A DNA stretch of 45,811 nucleotides from Aestuariivirgaceae bacterium (GTDB lineage: Bacteria; Pseudomonadota; Alphaproteobacteria; Rhizobiales; Aestuariivirgaceae). The stretch's first letter is position 1; every line of letters starts with the position of its first letter. Of the stretch, positions 7,930 to 16,567 are shown in pieces. The stretch lies in the NCBI GenBank assembly GCA_028282065.1, contig JANQIR010000259.1, positions 1 to 45,811 on the forward strand. The letters are read 5' to 3'. The notes under the pieces are model-generated. The model had not been told where the DNA came from. It worked only from the letters and a program-made list of their open reading frames with translations, and did no database searches. Both the position numbers and the translations under genes were made by a program.

Positions 7930-9189
7930 ATGTGGTGGGCGTTGCAACGTGTATTTTCTCAAGTCGTCAGAACCGGAAGCCTGACCGTCATCGGTCCAGA
8001 CGGAAAGCGGCGCGAATTCGGCGACGGGACGGGACCGGCCATTGAAGTCCACATCACAGATCAATGGACAGCAGCCAAGCTGCTGTTTGATCCGGACATT
8101 TACCTTGGCGAAGCCTACATGGACGAGCGGTTGAACCTCGCCAAGGGCAACGCGTACGACTTCACGAGCCTGCTTTTCAGGAATGTCGAAGGCAGGCAAC
8201 CACCGGCCGGAACGCGATATCCGTTCATGATCCGCAGGATGGTGAGAAGCCTGAAGCAATATAACCCGATGGGGCGGGCGCGCCGGAACGTGGCGCATCA
8301 TTATGATCTGTCGGGTGCCTTGTACGATCTGTTTCTCGATCGGGACAGGCAGTATTCCTGCGCCTATTTCGAACACCCCAAAGCCACGCTTCCAGAAGCG
8401 CAGCTGGCCAAGAAACGCCATCTTGCTGCAAAGCTGATGGTTGAGCCGGGTATGAAGGTGCTCGATATCGGCTCCGGCTGGGGCGGAATGGGGCTTTATC
8501 TTGCTGAAATCTGTGGAGCGGATGTCACCGGTGTGACGCTATCGGAAGAACAGCACAAACTGTCGAATGAACGCGCCGGCCAGCGTAGCGTGTCAGACCG
8601 CGTCAAATTCCTGCTCCAGGATTACAGGGAACTGGAGGGCCAGTTCGACCGGATCGTTTCGGTGGGAATGTTCGAACATGTCGGTATCAGGCACTATCGG
8701 GAGTTCTTTTCCAAAGTAAATGCGCTTCTCGCACCTGGCGGTGTAGCCTGCCTGCATTCGATCGGACGCGCCCACGGGCCGGGCGCGACGAGTGCGTGGA
8801 TGAACCGTTACATTTTCCCAGGCGGATACATTCCGGCATTGTCGGAGGTCCTGCCGCGGATTGAAAAATCCGGCCTCTATGTCACTGACACCGAGATCCT
8901 TCGATTGCACTACGCCCGGACAATCAAGGAGTGGCGCCGGCGCTTCGCCGACCATCGCGGCAAAGCCGGAAAACTCTACGATGAGCGCTTCTGCCGGATG
9001 TGGGAGTTCTATCTGGCGGTATCGGAGTGTGCATTCCGCTATCAGGGCATGAACAACTTCCAGATCCAGATGACGAAGAACCAGCATGCCCTGCCCCTGA
9101 CGCGCGACTACATTCATCGCGAAGAGGAGCGGTTGCGAAAGATCGACAGCAGGAGACGCCAGCTGGCATCGGTTCCGACCGGGCTATAA
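7930..9189 (+). CDS. cfa: cyclopropane-fatty-acyl-phospholipid synthase family methyltransferase
   Basis: CFA synthases add a methylene group from S-adenosylmethionine across the double bond of membrane phospholipid acyl chains. The 419-residue product has an N-terminal lipid-binding region, the NVAHHYDLSGALYDLFL segment, YSCAYF (Cys144), the SAM motif VLDIGSGWGG (177-186) and the MFEHVG and MNNFQIQ segments typical of the family. The ATG at 7930 follows GGGGA; the frame is open back to 7819 but that part is not family-like. Cyclopropanation is the best call; a mycolic-type methylation by a relative cannot be excluded. Confidence 0.92.
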   Translation: MWWALQRVFSQVVRTGSLTVIGPDGKRREFGDGTGPAIEVHITDQWTAAKLLFDPDIYLGEAYMDERLNLAKGNAYDFTSLLFRNVEGRQPPAGTRYPFMIRRMVRSLKQYNPMGRARRNVAHHYDLSGALYDLFLDRDRQYSCAYFEHPKATLPEAQLAKKRHLAAKLMVEPGMKVLDIGSGWGGMGLYLAEICGADVTGVTLSEEQHKLSNERAGQRSVSDRVKFLLQDYRELEGQFDRIVSVGMFEHVGIRHYREFFSKVNALLAPGGVACLHSIGRAHGPGATSAWMNRYIFPGGYIPALSEVLPRIEKSGLYVTDTEILRLHYARTIKEWRRRFADHRGKAGKLYDERFCRMWEFYLAVSECAFRYQGMNNFQIQMTKNQHALPLTRDYIHREEERLRKIDSRRRQLASVPTGL

Positions 9190-9504
9190 GCCGCCATTGC
9201 CCGGTATAACAGAATCTTCCCGGAGCGTTTTCCGATTATGCTGAACAAGTCTGCCTGCCGTCCCAAGGCAGGTACTTCTTGCACAATCGGCCAGTTTGCC
9301 GTGCATTTCCAAACATCGACAAGAGATAATTGAATTCTCAAACAGTTTCCAGAACACCATATCCTCCATTCAAATCTTGATGTTCCGATTAATTGAATAC
9401 AAAATTCATGTCTCAAATTCTCGAAATATTCTTGCGAAAGCATTTTATGCAAATTACGATCCCGGAATAAAATCACTTCAATCGATTTTACTGAGAGGCC
9501 AAGC
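9190..9504. other. gene-free gap between cfa and the tyrosinase gene
   Basis: The gap of about 315 bases is AT-rich in its second half, unlike its neighbours. A hairpin (CTGCCT 9251-9256 with AGGCAG 9266-9271) near the start could help end cfa transcription, although no T-run follows. A possible promoter with CTTGCG (9431-9436) and TACGAT (9455-9460, spacer 18) precedes the tyrosinase start. No gene or RNA is recognisable. Confidence 0.5.
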
Positions 9505-10929
9505 ATGTCAACCCGCATACGCCAAAGTGTTTACAACCTGCCATCAGGCGACGAAACGCTGCTCTGGTATGGGCGGGCGGTGGCGGACATGCGTAGCCGA
9601 GCTCTCTCTGACCCAACAAGCTGGTGGTATATGGGAGCCGTGCACGGCAATCCTAATTTGAATCCACCGGCTGGCGCCAACCAGTTCTGGGAACAGTGTC
9701 AGCATCAATCCTGGTATTTCCTGCCCTGGCATCGCGGATATTTGGCGGCTTTCGAAGCCATGGTTTCAAAAGCCGTGGCCGCTCTCGGTGGCCCTGCGGA
9801 TTGGGCATTGCCCTATTGGAACTATTCCGAAGACCTTGCCCAGAACCCGGAAGCCCGCTTCCTTCCGCCGGCCTTCCGGGACCAGACCTTGCCGGACGGG
9901 TCCGACAACCCGCTATTCGCGCCGCGCGTCCAGGCACCTGGAGGTGATATCGGACTCGGTGATGGGGATGTTGCGCTTGATGCGCTCGACGAAGACGAGT
10001 TCACGCCGGCGGTGAGTTTCGAAACAGGTTTCGGCGGTCCGCGCACCGGCTTTTCTCATTTTGGCAGCGCGAACGGCCAGTTGGAGCGCGTCCCGCACAA
10101 TGTGGTGCACGTCCGTATTAACGGCTGGATGGCCGACCCGCGCACGGCCGCGTTCGATCCGATATTCTGGCTGCACCACTGCAATATCGATCGCCTTTGG
10201 GAAGAATGGCGGGCAGCCGATAGCAGTCATACCAACCCGGATGAGAGTGCTTGGCTCAGCGGTGTGACTTTCGATATGCACGACGGCGATGGGACCGCGT
10301 TCACCTTCACTGCAGGCGACATGGTCGATACAACCCAGATACTGCACGGCTACCGGTATGATACTATACCGACGCCATCTCCTGTGGTGGTGGCTGCGGG
10401 CAGAGGAGTTCCGGAAATGGTTGCACGAGAGCCCGAACTGGCAGGAAGTTCGCAAGCGCCTGTATCGTTGGAAGACGATTTGACCAGCGTTCGCGTGCAA
10501 ATGCAAAGCGAAGGCGTGCGGCGCTCGTTCACCGAATCCGCTTTCCCGACACCGGTCAACGTTTATCTCCGGCTTGAGGAAGTCACTGGCAAGGGCGTTC
10601 CGGCAGACTATGAGGTCCTTGTCGACCTGGAAGATGACGATGAACCGCCCTACCCGGTCGGACGATTGTCGACATTCGGCATTGCCGGCGCGAGCGACAC
10701 CTCAAAATCTCATGGCGGTACAGGCATCACCGAAGTCTATAATATCACCCGGGCTGCGGAGCGGCTGCGGCTGACCGTTGAGAGCACTCCCAAACTGCGT
10801 GTCAGTTTCCGCAAGATTGAACAGCGGCCCGTGTCCAAGCTGGAAATGCCGGGGCCGGTTCCCGTACAATTGCCGGACACGGAAGCGTCAAGCATCCAGG
10901 TGGGACGCATCGGCATTTATTTCGACTGA
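9505..10929 (+). CDS. tyrosinase (type 3 copper oxidase) with C-terminal beta domain
   Basis: Tyrosinases oxidise phenols to o-quinones at a dinuclear copper centre. The 474-residue protein has CuA ligands His47, His67 and His76 (PWHRGYL), and CuB ligands His198, His202 (HNVVH) and His225 in the signature DPIFWLHHxxxD. Cys65-x-His67 is positioned to make the Cys-His thioether link known from fungal tyrosinases and plant polyphenol oxidases. The catalytic domain ends near residue 290; the rest looks like the beta-rich C-terminal domain that can shield the active site. There is no signal peptide. An SD-like GAGAGG precedes the ATG, and the DUF2182 gene follows after three bases. Confidence 0.92.
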   Translation: MSTRIRQSVYNLPSGDETLLWYGRAVADMRSRALSDPTSWWYMGAVHGNPNLNPPAGANQFWEQCQHQSWYFLPWHRGYLAAFEAMVSKAVAALGGPADWALPYWNYSEDLAQNPEARFLPPAFRDQTLPDGSDNPLFAPRVQAPGGDIGLGDGDVALDALDEDEFTPAVSFETGFGGPRTGFSHFGSANGQLERVPHNVVHVRINGWMADPRTAAFDPIFWLHHCNIDRLWEEWRAADSSHTNPDESAWLSGVTFDMHDGDGTAFTFTAGDMVDTTQILHGYRYDTIPTPSPVVVAAGRGVPEMVAREPELAGSSQAPVSLEDDLTSVRVQMQSEGVRRSFTESAFPTPVNVYLRLEEVTGKGVPADYEVLVDLEDDDEPPYPVGRLSTFGIAGASDTSKSHGGTGITEVYNITRAAERLRLTVESTPKLRVSFRKIEQRPVSKLEMPGPVPVQLPDTEASSIQVGRIGIYFD

Positions 10930-10932
10930 GCC

Positions 10933-11733
10933 GTGGCAAACGGACTGGCCAAAACCCGGCACTTGTCTGCGCAGCCGATTATCAGGCCAGATGCAAGTGA
11001 CAACCCGGCCTTGCTTGCGCCACTTCTGGTATCGGCATTTGCATGGATGACGCTCGGCGTTGCTGCCCATCAAACGGGCGGATTGGCCATTTGTTTCGGT
11101 TCCGGACAGCTCATAGCACATAAGTTCCTTTCGGCATTTCGGGCCGAGATCTACTATACCGGCTTTGGCCGTCCGGCAGTGGAATGGTTTCTCATGGTCG
11201 CCGCCATGATGCTGCCAATCATCGCGCCGCATTTGGTTTTGCTGCGCGCGCGTATATTCCGCAGCCAGCAAACGAAGGCCATCCTGGCCGTTATTGCCGG
11301 CTATATGGTTGTGTGGTGCCTGATTGGCGTTCCGCTCTATTTGATACTGATCGCGTTCCGTGCCTCGGTCGCGCTTTTTGACGCGCATTCCATCGCTCCG
11401 TTGTTGATGTATCTGTTCGCCATCGGTTGGGTGTGGATGCCGCAAAGGCAGCGCGCACTGAACAGATGCCATAGGCCACCGGTTCTCGCCGGCCCGACCG
11501 GGCAGATTGTTCAAACGGCCGGCCATTACGGACTGCGGCTTGGGCGCGACTGTGCGGTAGTTTGCCTGCCGGCAATGGTGGCCCCGATGTTTGCAGGCCA
11601 ACCGCTCGTCATGATGTTCATCGTGACACATGCATTGCTGGCCGAACGGATCCTCCAGCAGCCACACAACAACCGCCCAAGCTGGATCGTAGCGTTCGTG
11701 TGCATGCTTGGCCTTGCAATTCCGCCGGTCTGA
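10933..11733 (+). CDS. DUF2182 integral membrane protein, putative metal-binding
   Basis: The 266-residue protein has about six hydrophobic segments and family-like landmarks: MMLPIIAPH in the second or third segment, GYMVVW, then a loop with ALNRCHRPP and HYGLRLGRDC. These recall the conserved Cys/His loop of DUF2182 (COG5486, described as predicted metal-binding membrane proteins), although the usual double cysteine appears reduced here (DCAVVC). The GTG start is three bases after the tyrosinase stop, so the two genes form a unit. A copper delivery or membrane partner role for the tyrosinase is inferred only from this pairing. Confidence 0.78.
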   Translation: MANGLAKTRHLSAQPIIRPDASDNPALLAPLLVSAFAWMTLGVAAHQTGGLAICFGSGQLIAHKFLSAFRAEIYYTGFGRPAVEWFLMVAAMMLPIIAPHLVLLRARIFRSQQTKAILAVIAGYMVVWCLIGVPLYLILIAFRASVALFDAHSIAPLLMYLFAIGWVWMPQRQRALNRCHRPPVLAGPTGQIVQTAGHYGLRLGRDCAVVCLPAMVAPMFAGQPLVMMFIVTHALLAERILQQPHNNRPSWIVAFVCMLGLAIPPV

Positions 11734-11965
11734 GCATCCGCTTTCGCAGGTGTTGTTACCTCTTTGCGGACCCGAACGGTTTGCGAATCACCATTGGCAG
11801 GCAATAGCACAAAAAACGAGATCTGGAGCGGCGCAAATAAATCAAGCAGAAATTCTGCTACACACAGGTTTTTCCCAGTGTTTCGCCTATTCTGCGGATA
11901 GCCGGTGGGAAGGCGGAACTGTCCCCTCGCATGGGACGGTGCGTTTCGCTATCACAGTATTCAGA

Positions 11966-13474
11966 ATGGAAACCGCATCTATACTCTCCGCGCACGAGCA
12001 CTCCGGCCCTGACGACGATCAGGAAGACTACCGGCAGCCACCGCACAATCTGGAAGCCGAAATGGCCCTGCTCGGCGCCATTCTGGTCAACAATGAAGCA
12101 TGTGACCGCGTGACCGGTTTTCTGGCACCAGAGCATTTCTTCGAAGGCATCCATGCTCGCATATTCGAATCCGCTTCCACGCTGATCAGGGCGGGCAAAC
12201 TTGCCTCGCCGGTGACGTTAAAAACGTTCTTCGAACGCGACGAGACGCTCAACGAGATTGGTGGGCCTGCCTATCTGGCAAGGTTGGCCGCGGCGGCGAC
12301 AACGATCATCAATGCCGAGGAATACGGCCGCACAATTTACGAACTGGCGCAGCGGCGCCAGCTCATCGGCATCGGTACGGACATCGTCAACGACAGTTTC
12401 GACACGCCGGTCGACACCACCGCCCGGGACCTGATCGAGACGGCCGAGCAGTCGCTGTATGAGATCGCCGAGAGTGGCCGCTACGGTCAGGGGTTTCAGA
12501 AATTCGAGAGCGCGCTGACCGAAGCGGTGGATATGGCGGCGGCCGCCTATCAGCGCGATGGCGGCCTTTCGGGCATCTCATGCGGGCTGTCGGATATGGA
12601 TGAAAAGATGGGCGGCCTGCAGCCGTCAGATCTGATCATCGTGGCGGCCCGGCCGGCCATGGGTAAGACGTCGCTGGCGACCAACATCGCCTACAACGTG
12701 GCGAAGGCATACAGGGCAGACCACCAATCGGACGGTACAACCAAGGTTCTGGATGGTGGTGTCGTCGCGTTCTTTTCGCTTGAAATGTCATCGGAACAGC
12801 TTGCCACCAGGATTATGTCGGAACAGGCGGAGATCTCGTCGGAGAGAATCCGGCGCGGCAAGATCACCGAGGATGAATTTCACCGCATTGTCGAGGTAAG
12901 TCAGGAACTGCAATCTCTTCCGCTCTACATAGACGACACGGGAGGCCTGAGTATCGCTCAGCTCGCGGCGCGGGCGCGGCGGCTGAAGCGGCAACGCGGA
13001 CTTGGATTACTCGTGGTCGACTACCTTCAGCTGGTGACCGGGTCGTCGCGGCGGTCTTCCGAAGGCAGGGTCCAGGAGATCACGGAAATCACCACGGGAC
13101 TCAAGGCTTTGGCGAAGGAACTTCACGTTCCGATTCTGGCACTTTCGCAGCTGTCGCGCCAAGTCGAATCGCGTGATGACAAGCGGCCGCAACTTGCCGA
13201 CCTGCGTGAATCGGGATCCATCGAACAGGACGCCGACGTCGTGCTGTTCATCTTCCGCGAAGAATACTATCTGGGGCGCAAGGAGCCGCGACCGAACACG
13301 CCGGAGCACCTGGACTGGCAGGAAGAGATGGAGAGGGTCACCGGTCTGGCGGAAGTGATCATAGGCAAGCAACGACATGGACCTACGGGCACAATTTCGC
13401 TGCAATTCGACGCAAACCTGACCAAGTTTCAAAATCTCGCGACCGAGGATTATCTGCCTGAGCGCTTTGAGTAG
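11966..13474 (+). CDS. dnaB: replicative DNA helicase
   Basis: DnaB is the hexameric 5'-3' helicase at the replication fork. The 502-residue product has the N-terminal DnaB domain (PHNLEAEMALLGAIL near residue 30) that binds primase, a linker, and the RecA-like motor with Walker A ARPAMGKTS (Lys234), FFSLEM, the Walker B region LLVVDYLQL, SQLSRQVE and the arginine-finger area DLRESGSIEQDAD. The ATG at 11966 gives the usual family length; the frame is open much further upstream, without family similarity. No intein is present in the Walker A loop. alr follows 26 bases later. Confidence 0.97.
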   Translation: METASILSAHEHSGPDDDQEDYRQPPHNLEAEMALLGAILVNNEACDRVTGFLAPEHFFEGIHARIFESASTLIRAGKLASPVTLKTFFERDETLNEIGGPAYLARLAAAATTIINAEEYGRTIYELAQRRQLIGIGTDIVNDSFDTPVDTTARDLIETAEQSLYEIAESGRYGQGFQKFESALTEAVDMAAAAYQRDGGLSGISCGLSDMDEKMGGLQPSDLIIVAARPAMGKTSLATNIAYNVAKAYRADHQSDGTTKVLDGGVVAFFSLEMSSEQLATRIMSEQAEISSERIRRGKITEDEFHRIVEVSQELQSLPLYIDDTGGLSIAQLAARARRLKRQRGLGLLVVDYLQLVTGSSRRSSEGRVQEITEITTGLKALAKELHVPILALSQLSRQVESRDDKRPQLADLRESGSIEQDADVVLFIFREEYYLGRKEPRPNTPEHLDWQEEMERVTGLAEVIIGKQRHGPTGTISLQFDANLTKFQNLATEDYLPERFE

Positions 13475-13500
13475 GCCAACATGACTGTGGGGACGGCACA

Positions 13501-14682
13501 GTGAAGGCTTACGAGAGAGGGGAAGTGGCGCACGACCAGATCATCTTCGCGCCCGCCCCGTCCGATACCGAACTGGCTGGCGCGATCCTGACTGTTGACC
13601 TGAAGCTGCTTCAGGACAACTGGAAGAAGCTGGCGGACGAATGTGCGCCGGCCGAATGCGCTGCGACCGTCAAAGGTGATGCTTATGGATTGGGCATAGA
13701 GCCATGCGTCCGGGCTCTGTGGGCCGCCGGTTGCCGGAGTTTCTTTGTCGCCCTGCCGGCGGAAGGCGAGAGCGTTCGCCGGGTGCTCGACGAAGCAACG
13801 GTCTATGTGCTCGATGGGCTGTTCAGCGGACAGGCGGCCTATTACGAAGAGCACGGCCTGACGCCGTGCCTGAACTCTCTGCAGGAAATCGAGGAATGGG
13901 CGAAGCATTGCAGCGCCCAGCAACGCCGTCTGTCCGCCGCTCTACACATTGATACCGGGATAAACCGGCTCGGGTTGAGCCCTGCCGACGTGGAGAAGCT
14001 GGGTGAGACACCCGCGTTGCTGGCCCCCTTCAAACTTGCATTGATCTTGAGCCATCTGGCGTGCGGCGATGATCCCAATGCCGAAATGAACGCAATGCAG
14101 AGGAAACGTTTTGATGCGTTGCGCGCATTGCTGCCGTCGGCACCTGCGAGCCTTGCCAACTCACCGGGCTCTTTCCTGGGGGCCGCATTTGCCTGCGACA
14201 TGATCCGTCCCGGTGTCGCGCTTTATGGCGGCAATCCGTTTGCAGCCAGACCCAATCCCATGTCTCCGGTCGTGCGGCTGTATGCTCCGGTCCTGCAAGT
14301 CAGGGACGTGGCTGCCGGCAGCTCGGTCGGATATGGTGCCACCTGGCAGGCGAAACGCGACAGCAAGATTGCCGTCGTCGGAATTGGCTATCGCGACGGA
14401 TATCTGCGTTCTCTGAGCTATCCGGCCAGCGACGGGCCGGCGCAGGTGATGATTGGCGGCCATTACTGCCCGGTGGTCGGCAGGGTTTCGATGGACATGA
14501 TCACCGTGGATATCACAGATGTTCCACCGGAGTTCATCCGCCGCGGCGCAATGGCGGAAATCATGGGAGACAACGTCACGGTGGACGAACTTGCACGCTG
14601 GGCCGGTACGATCCCTTATGAAATCTTGACCGGTTTAGGTTCGCGCTATACTCGGCTATATTCGTCACTCCATCCTAAGTAA
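13501..14682 (+). CDS. alr: alanine racemase
   Basis: Alr interconverts L- and D-alanine with PLP, supplying D-Ala for peptidoglycan. The 393-residue protein has the PLP lysine Lys58 (VKGDAYGLG; most homologues have VKANAYG), the barrel segment HIDTGINRLG, SHLACGDD, and the second catalytic residue Tyr278 in SVGYGATW, followed by GYRDGY and the VGRVSMDM motif. The start is a GTG at 13501, which leaves about 25 residues before the barrel. The dnaB-alr order is common in Rhizobiales. Confidence 0.95.
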   Translation: MKAYERGEVAHDQIIFAPAPSDTELAGAILTVDLKLLQDNWKKLADECAPAECAATVKGDAYGLGIEPCVRALWAAGCRSFFVALPAEGESVRRVLDEATVYVLDGLFSGQAAYYEEHGLTPCLNSLQEIEEWAKHCSAQQRRLSAALHIDTGINRLGLSPADVEKLGETPALLAPFKLALILSHLACGDDPNAEMNAMQRKRFDALRALLPSAPASLANSPGSFLGAAFACDMIRPGVALYGGNPFAARPNPMSPVVRLYAPVLQVRDVAAGSSVGYGATWQAKRDSKIAVVGIGYRDGYLRSLSYPASDGPAQVMIGGHYCPVVGRVSMDMITVDITDVPPEFIRRGAMAEIMGDNVTVDELARWAGTIPYEILTGLGSRYTRLYSSLHPK

Positions 14683-14715
14683 ACAACTCCCAACCGGTTA
14701 CAGGATCGCGCGAAA

Positions 14716-15489
14716 TTGAACCCTCTTGCCCAAATCGGAATGGTCGTGCGTGCCCTCTTTGAAGAGGTCGGCAAGCTCACCGTTTTCACCAAGAATGCCC
14801 TGTTTCCGGGCCTTGTACCGCCAACCTATGTCCGGCAGATTCTGCAACAGATGCTGCGCATCGGTTACAACTCGCTCCCCGTGGTCGGTCTGACCGCCTT
14901 CTTCACCGGCGGTGTGCTGGCGCTGCAAATCTACATTGGCGGGTCGCGGTATAATGCTGAAAGCCTCGTGGCCTCAATCGTGGCGCTGGGCATCACCCGC
15001 GAACTCGGGCCGGTTCTTGCAGGATTGATGGTAGCGGGCCGCGTATCGGCAGCGATCGCCGCGGAACTGGGCACCATGCGGGTCACCGAACAGATCGATG
15101 CCCTGATCACGCTGTCGACCAACCCTTACAAATATCTCGTCGCGCCACGGCTGATCGCGGCTGTACTCACCTTGCCGTTGTTGGTCATGATCGCCGACAC
15201 GATTGGAATTATGGGCGGATATATCGTCGGCACGCGATCGCTCGGTTTCAATTCCGGCGTCTATATCAAGAACACGGTGGACTTCCTGGAGTTCGGCGAC
15301 GTGTTCTCCGGCCTTGTGAAGTCGGCGGTATTCGGGTTCATCATCGCCTTGATGGGGTGCTATCACGGCTTCAACAGCCGCGGCGGTGCGCAAGGTGTCG
15401 GCCGGGCTACGACAAATGCGGTGGTCTCCGCCTCGATCCTGATCCTGGCGGCGAACTATGTTCTCACCTCATTGCTGTTTACGGAGTAG
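14716..15489 (+). CDS. mlaE: MlaE-family lipid ABC transporter permease
   Basis: MlaE-type permeases work with an MlaF ATPase and an MCE-domain protein to move phospholipids between inner and outer membrane. The 257-residue protein has five or so hydrophobic segments, FFTGGVLALQ, LGITRELGPVLAGLMVAGR and AELGTMRVTEQIDAL, which is the conserved coupling region. The TTG at 14716 gives the family-like start MNPLAQIG with AGGA ten bases upstream; an ATG at 14740 is the alternative. mlaF follows after five bases. No MCE (MlaD) gene is in the window. Confidence 0.92.
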   Translation: MNPLAQIGMVVRALFEEVGKLTVFTKNALFPGLVPPTYVRQILQQMLRIGYNSLPVVGLTAFFTGGVLALQIYIGGSRYNAESLVASIVALGITRELGPVLAGLMVAGRVSAAIAAELGTMRVTEQIDALITLSTNPYKYLVAPRLIAAVLTLPLLVMIADTIGIMGGYIVGTRSLGFNSGVYIKNTVDFLEFGDVFSGLVKSAVFGFIIALMGCYHGFNSRGGAQGVGRATTNAVVSASILILAANYVLTSLLFTE

Positions 15490-15494
15490 GCCCG

Positions 15495-16271
15495 GTGTCC
15501 GAAGACGCCCACATCGCCCTTAAGGACCTTCACAAAAGCTTCGGGCCAAAGCGCGTCCTGAACGGCCTCAATGTTTCGGTCGATAAGGGGCATTCGCTGG
15601 TGGTGATCGGCGGGTCGGGAACCGGCAAATCGGTCATGTTGAAATGCATCCTGGGCCTGCTTCAGCCTGATGCCGGTTCGATAAAGATCGGCGGTCAAGA
15701 GGTTGTCGGGCTGACCGGCCCTGCCCGCGATGCCGTGCTGTCGCGCTTTGGCATGCTGTTTCAGGGAGCAGCGCTGTTCGACAGCCTGAACGTCTGGCAG
15801 AATGTCGCCTTTGCTCTCATCCAAGGCAAGAAAATGGCCAAGGCCGAAGCCTACAACATTGCGCGCTCAAAACTTGAGCAGGTGGGCCTCGGCCCCGAAG
15901 TCGCCAACCTCTTCCCGTCCGAACTGTCGGGCGGCATGCAAAAACGCGTCGGCTTGGCCCGCGCGATCGCCGCAGAGCCTGAAATAATCTTCTTCGACGA
16001 ACCAACGACCGGGCTCGATCCGATCATGGCAGACATCATCAACGATCTGATCGTGTCGTGCGTCCGGCAGCTTGGCGCGACAACCATTACCATCACGCAT
16101 GACATGTCATCTGCCCGTAAGATCGCCGACGATATCGCCATGATTTATCAGGGCGAAATTATCTGGCAGGGCACTGCCGAAGAGATCGAAGATAGCGGCA
16201 ATGCCCATGTCAACCAGTTCATCAACGGGCTGGCCGACGGCCCGATCCAGATGGATCAATCGACGGCCTGA
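15495..16271 (+). CDS. mlaF: MlaF-family lipid ABC transporter ATPase
   Basis: This ATP-binding subunit drives the MlaE permease. The 258-residue product has Walker A GGSGTGKS (39-46), the Q-loop LFQGAALFD near 88-96, the ABC signature LSGGMQKR (144-151), Walker B IIFFDE with Glu169, and the switch histidine in TITHDM. The MlaF-like GxLFQGAALFDSL stretch separates it from general ABC ATPases. It starts with GTG five bases after the mlaE stop. Confidence 0.93.
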   Translation: MSEDAHIALKDLHKSFGPKRVLNGLNVSVDKGHSLVVIGGSGTGKSVMLKCILGLLQPDAGSIKIGGQEVVGLTGPARDAVLSRFGMLFQGAALFDSLNVWQNVAFALIQGKKMAKAEAYNIARSKLEQVGLGPEVANLFPSELSGGMQKRVGLARAIAAEPEIIFFDEPTTGLDPIMADIINDLIVSCVRQLGATTITITHDMSSARKIADDIAMIYQGEIIWQGTAEEIEDSGNAHVNQFINGLADGPIQMDQSTA

Positions 16272-16567
16272 CCGATTTCCAAAACCGGTAGTGTGATATC
16301 AACAGCTTGCAGGAAAATGCTGCCAGAATGAGTCAGGCAGTATACGGACGGTTTACCTTAAGCGAAGGTGTGATGGCCGCCGCCCCGATTGGATGCGCTT
16401 GGTTTACCGTGATCATGTTAGCTACGCACAAGCTCCGGGTACGCGGCCGGCAGGTGCGCGAGGGCGGGACGCGGCGCTTGAGACATACAGGGGTTTGGAC
16501 CTGACACGCGTAGTCCGCCACCGGTGGCCTCAGCCATCAGTGTTCCGGCCCAACGGAGACCAGGTGG

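Noticed and set aside
9240..9275. Hairpin after cfa as a full intrinsic terminator
   Set aside because: The six-base stem is fine but no T-run follows, so it is only mentioned in the gap entry.
11708..11965. Upstream extension of dnaB
   Set aside because: The added 86 residues overlap the DUF2182 gene end and do not resemble DnaB N termini.
13966..14463. Minus-strand frames opposite alr (to 14201 and 14463)
   Set aside because: The translations lack any family features and alr is clearly real on the plus strand.
16307..16504. Possible 65-codon gene between mlaF and the GGDEF gene
   Set aside because: It has a weak start with no convincing ribosome site, an equally long frame lies opposite, and the product shows no family features beyond one hydrophobic run.
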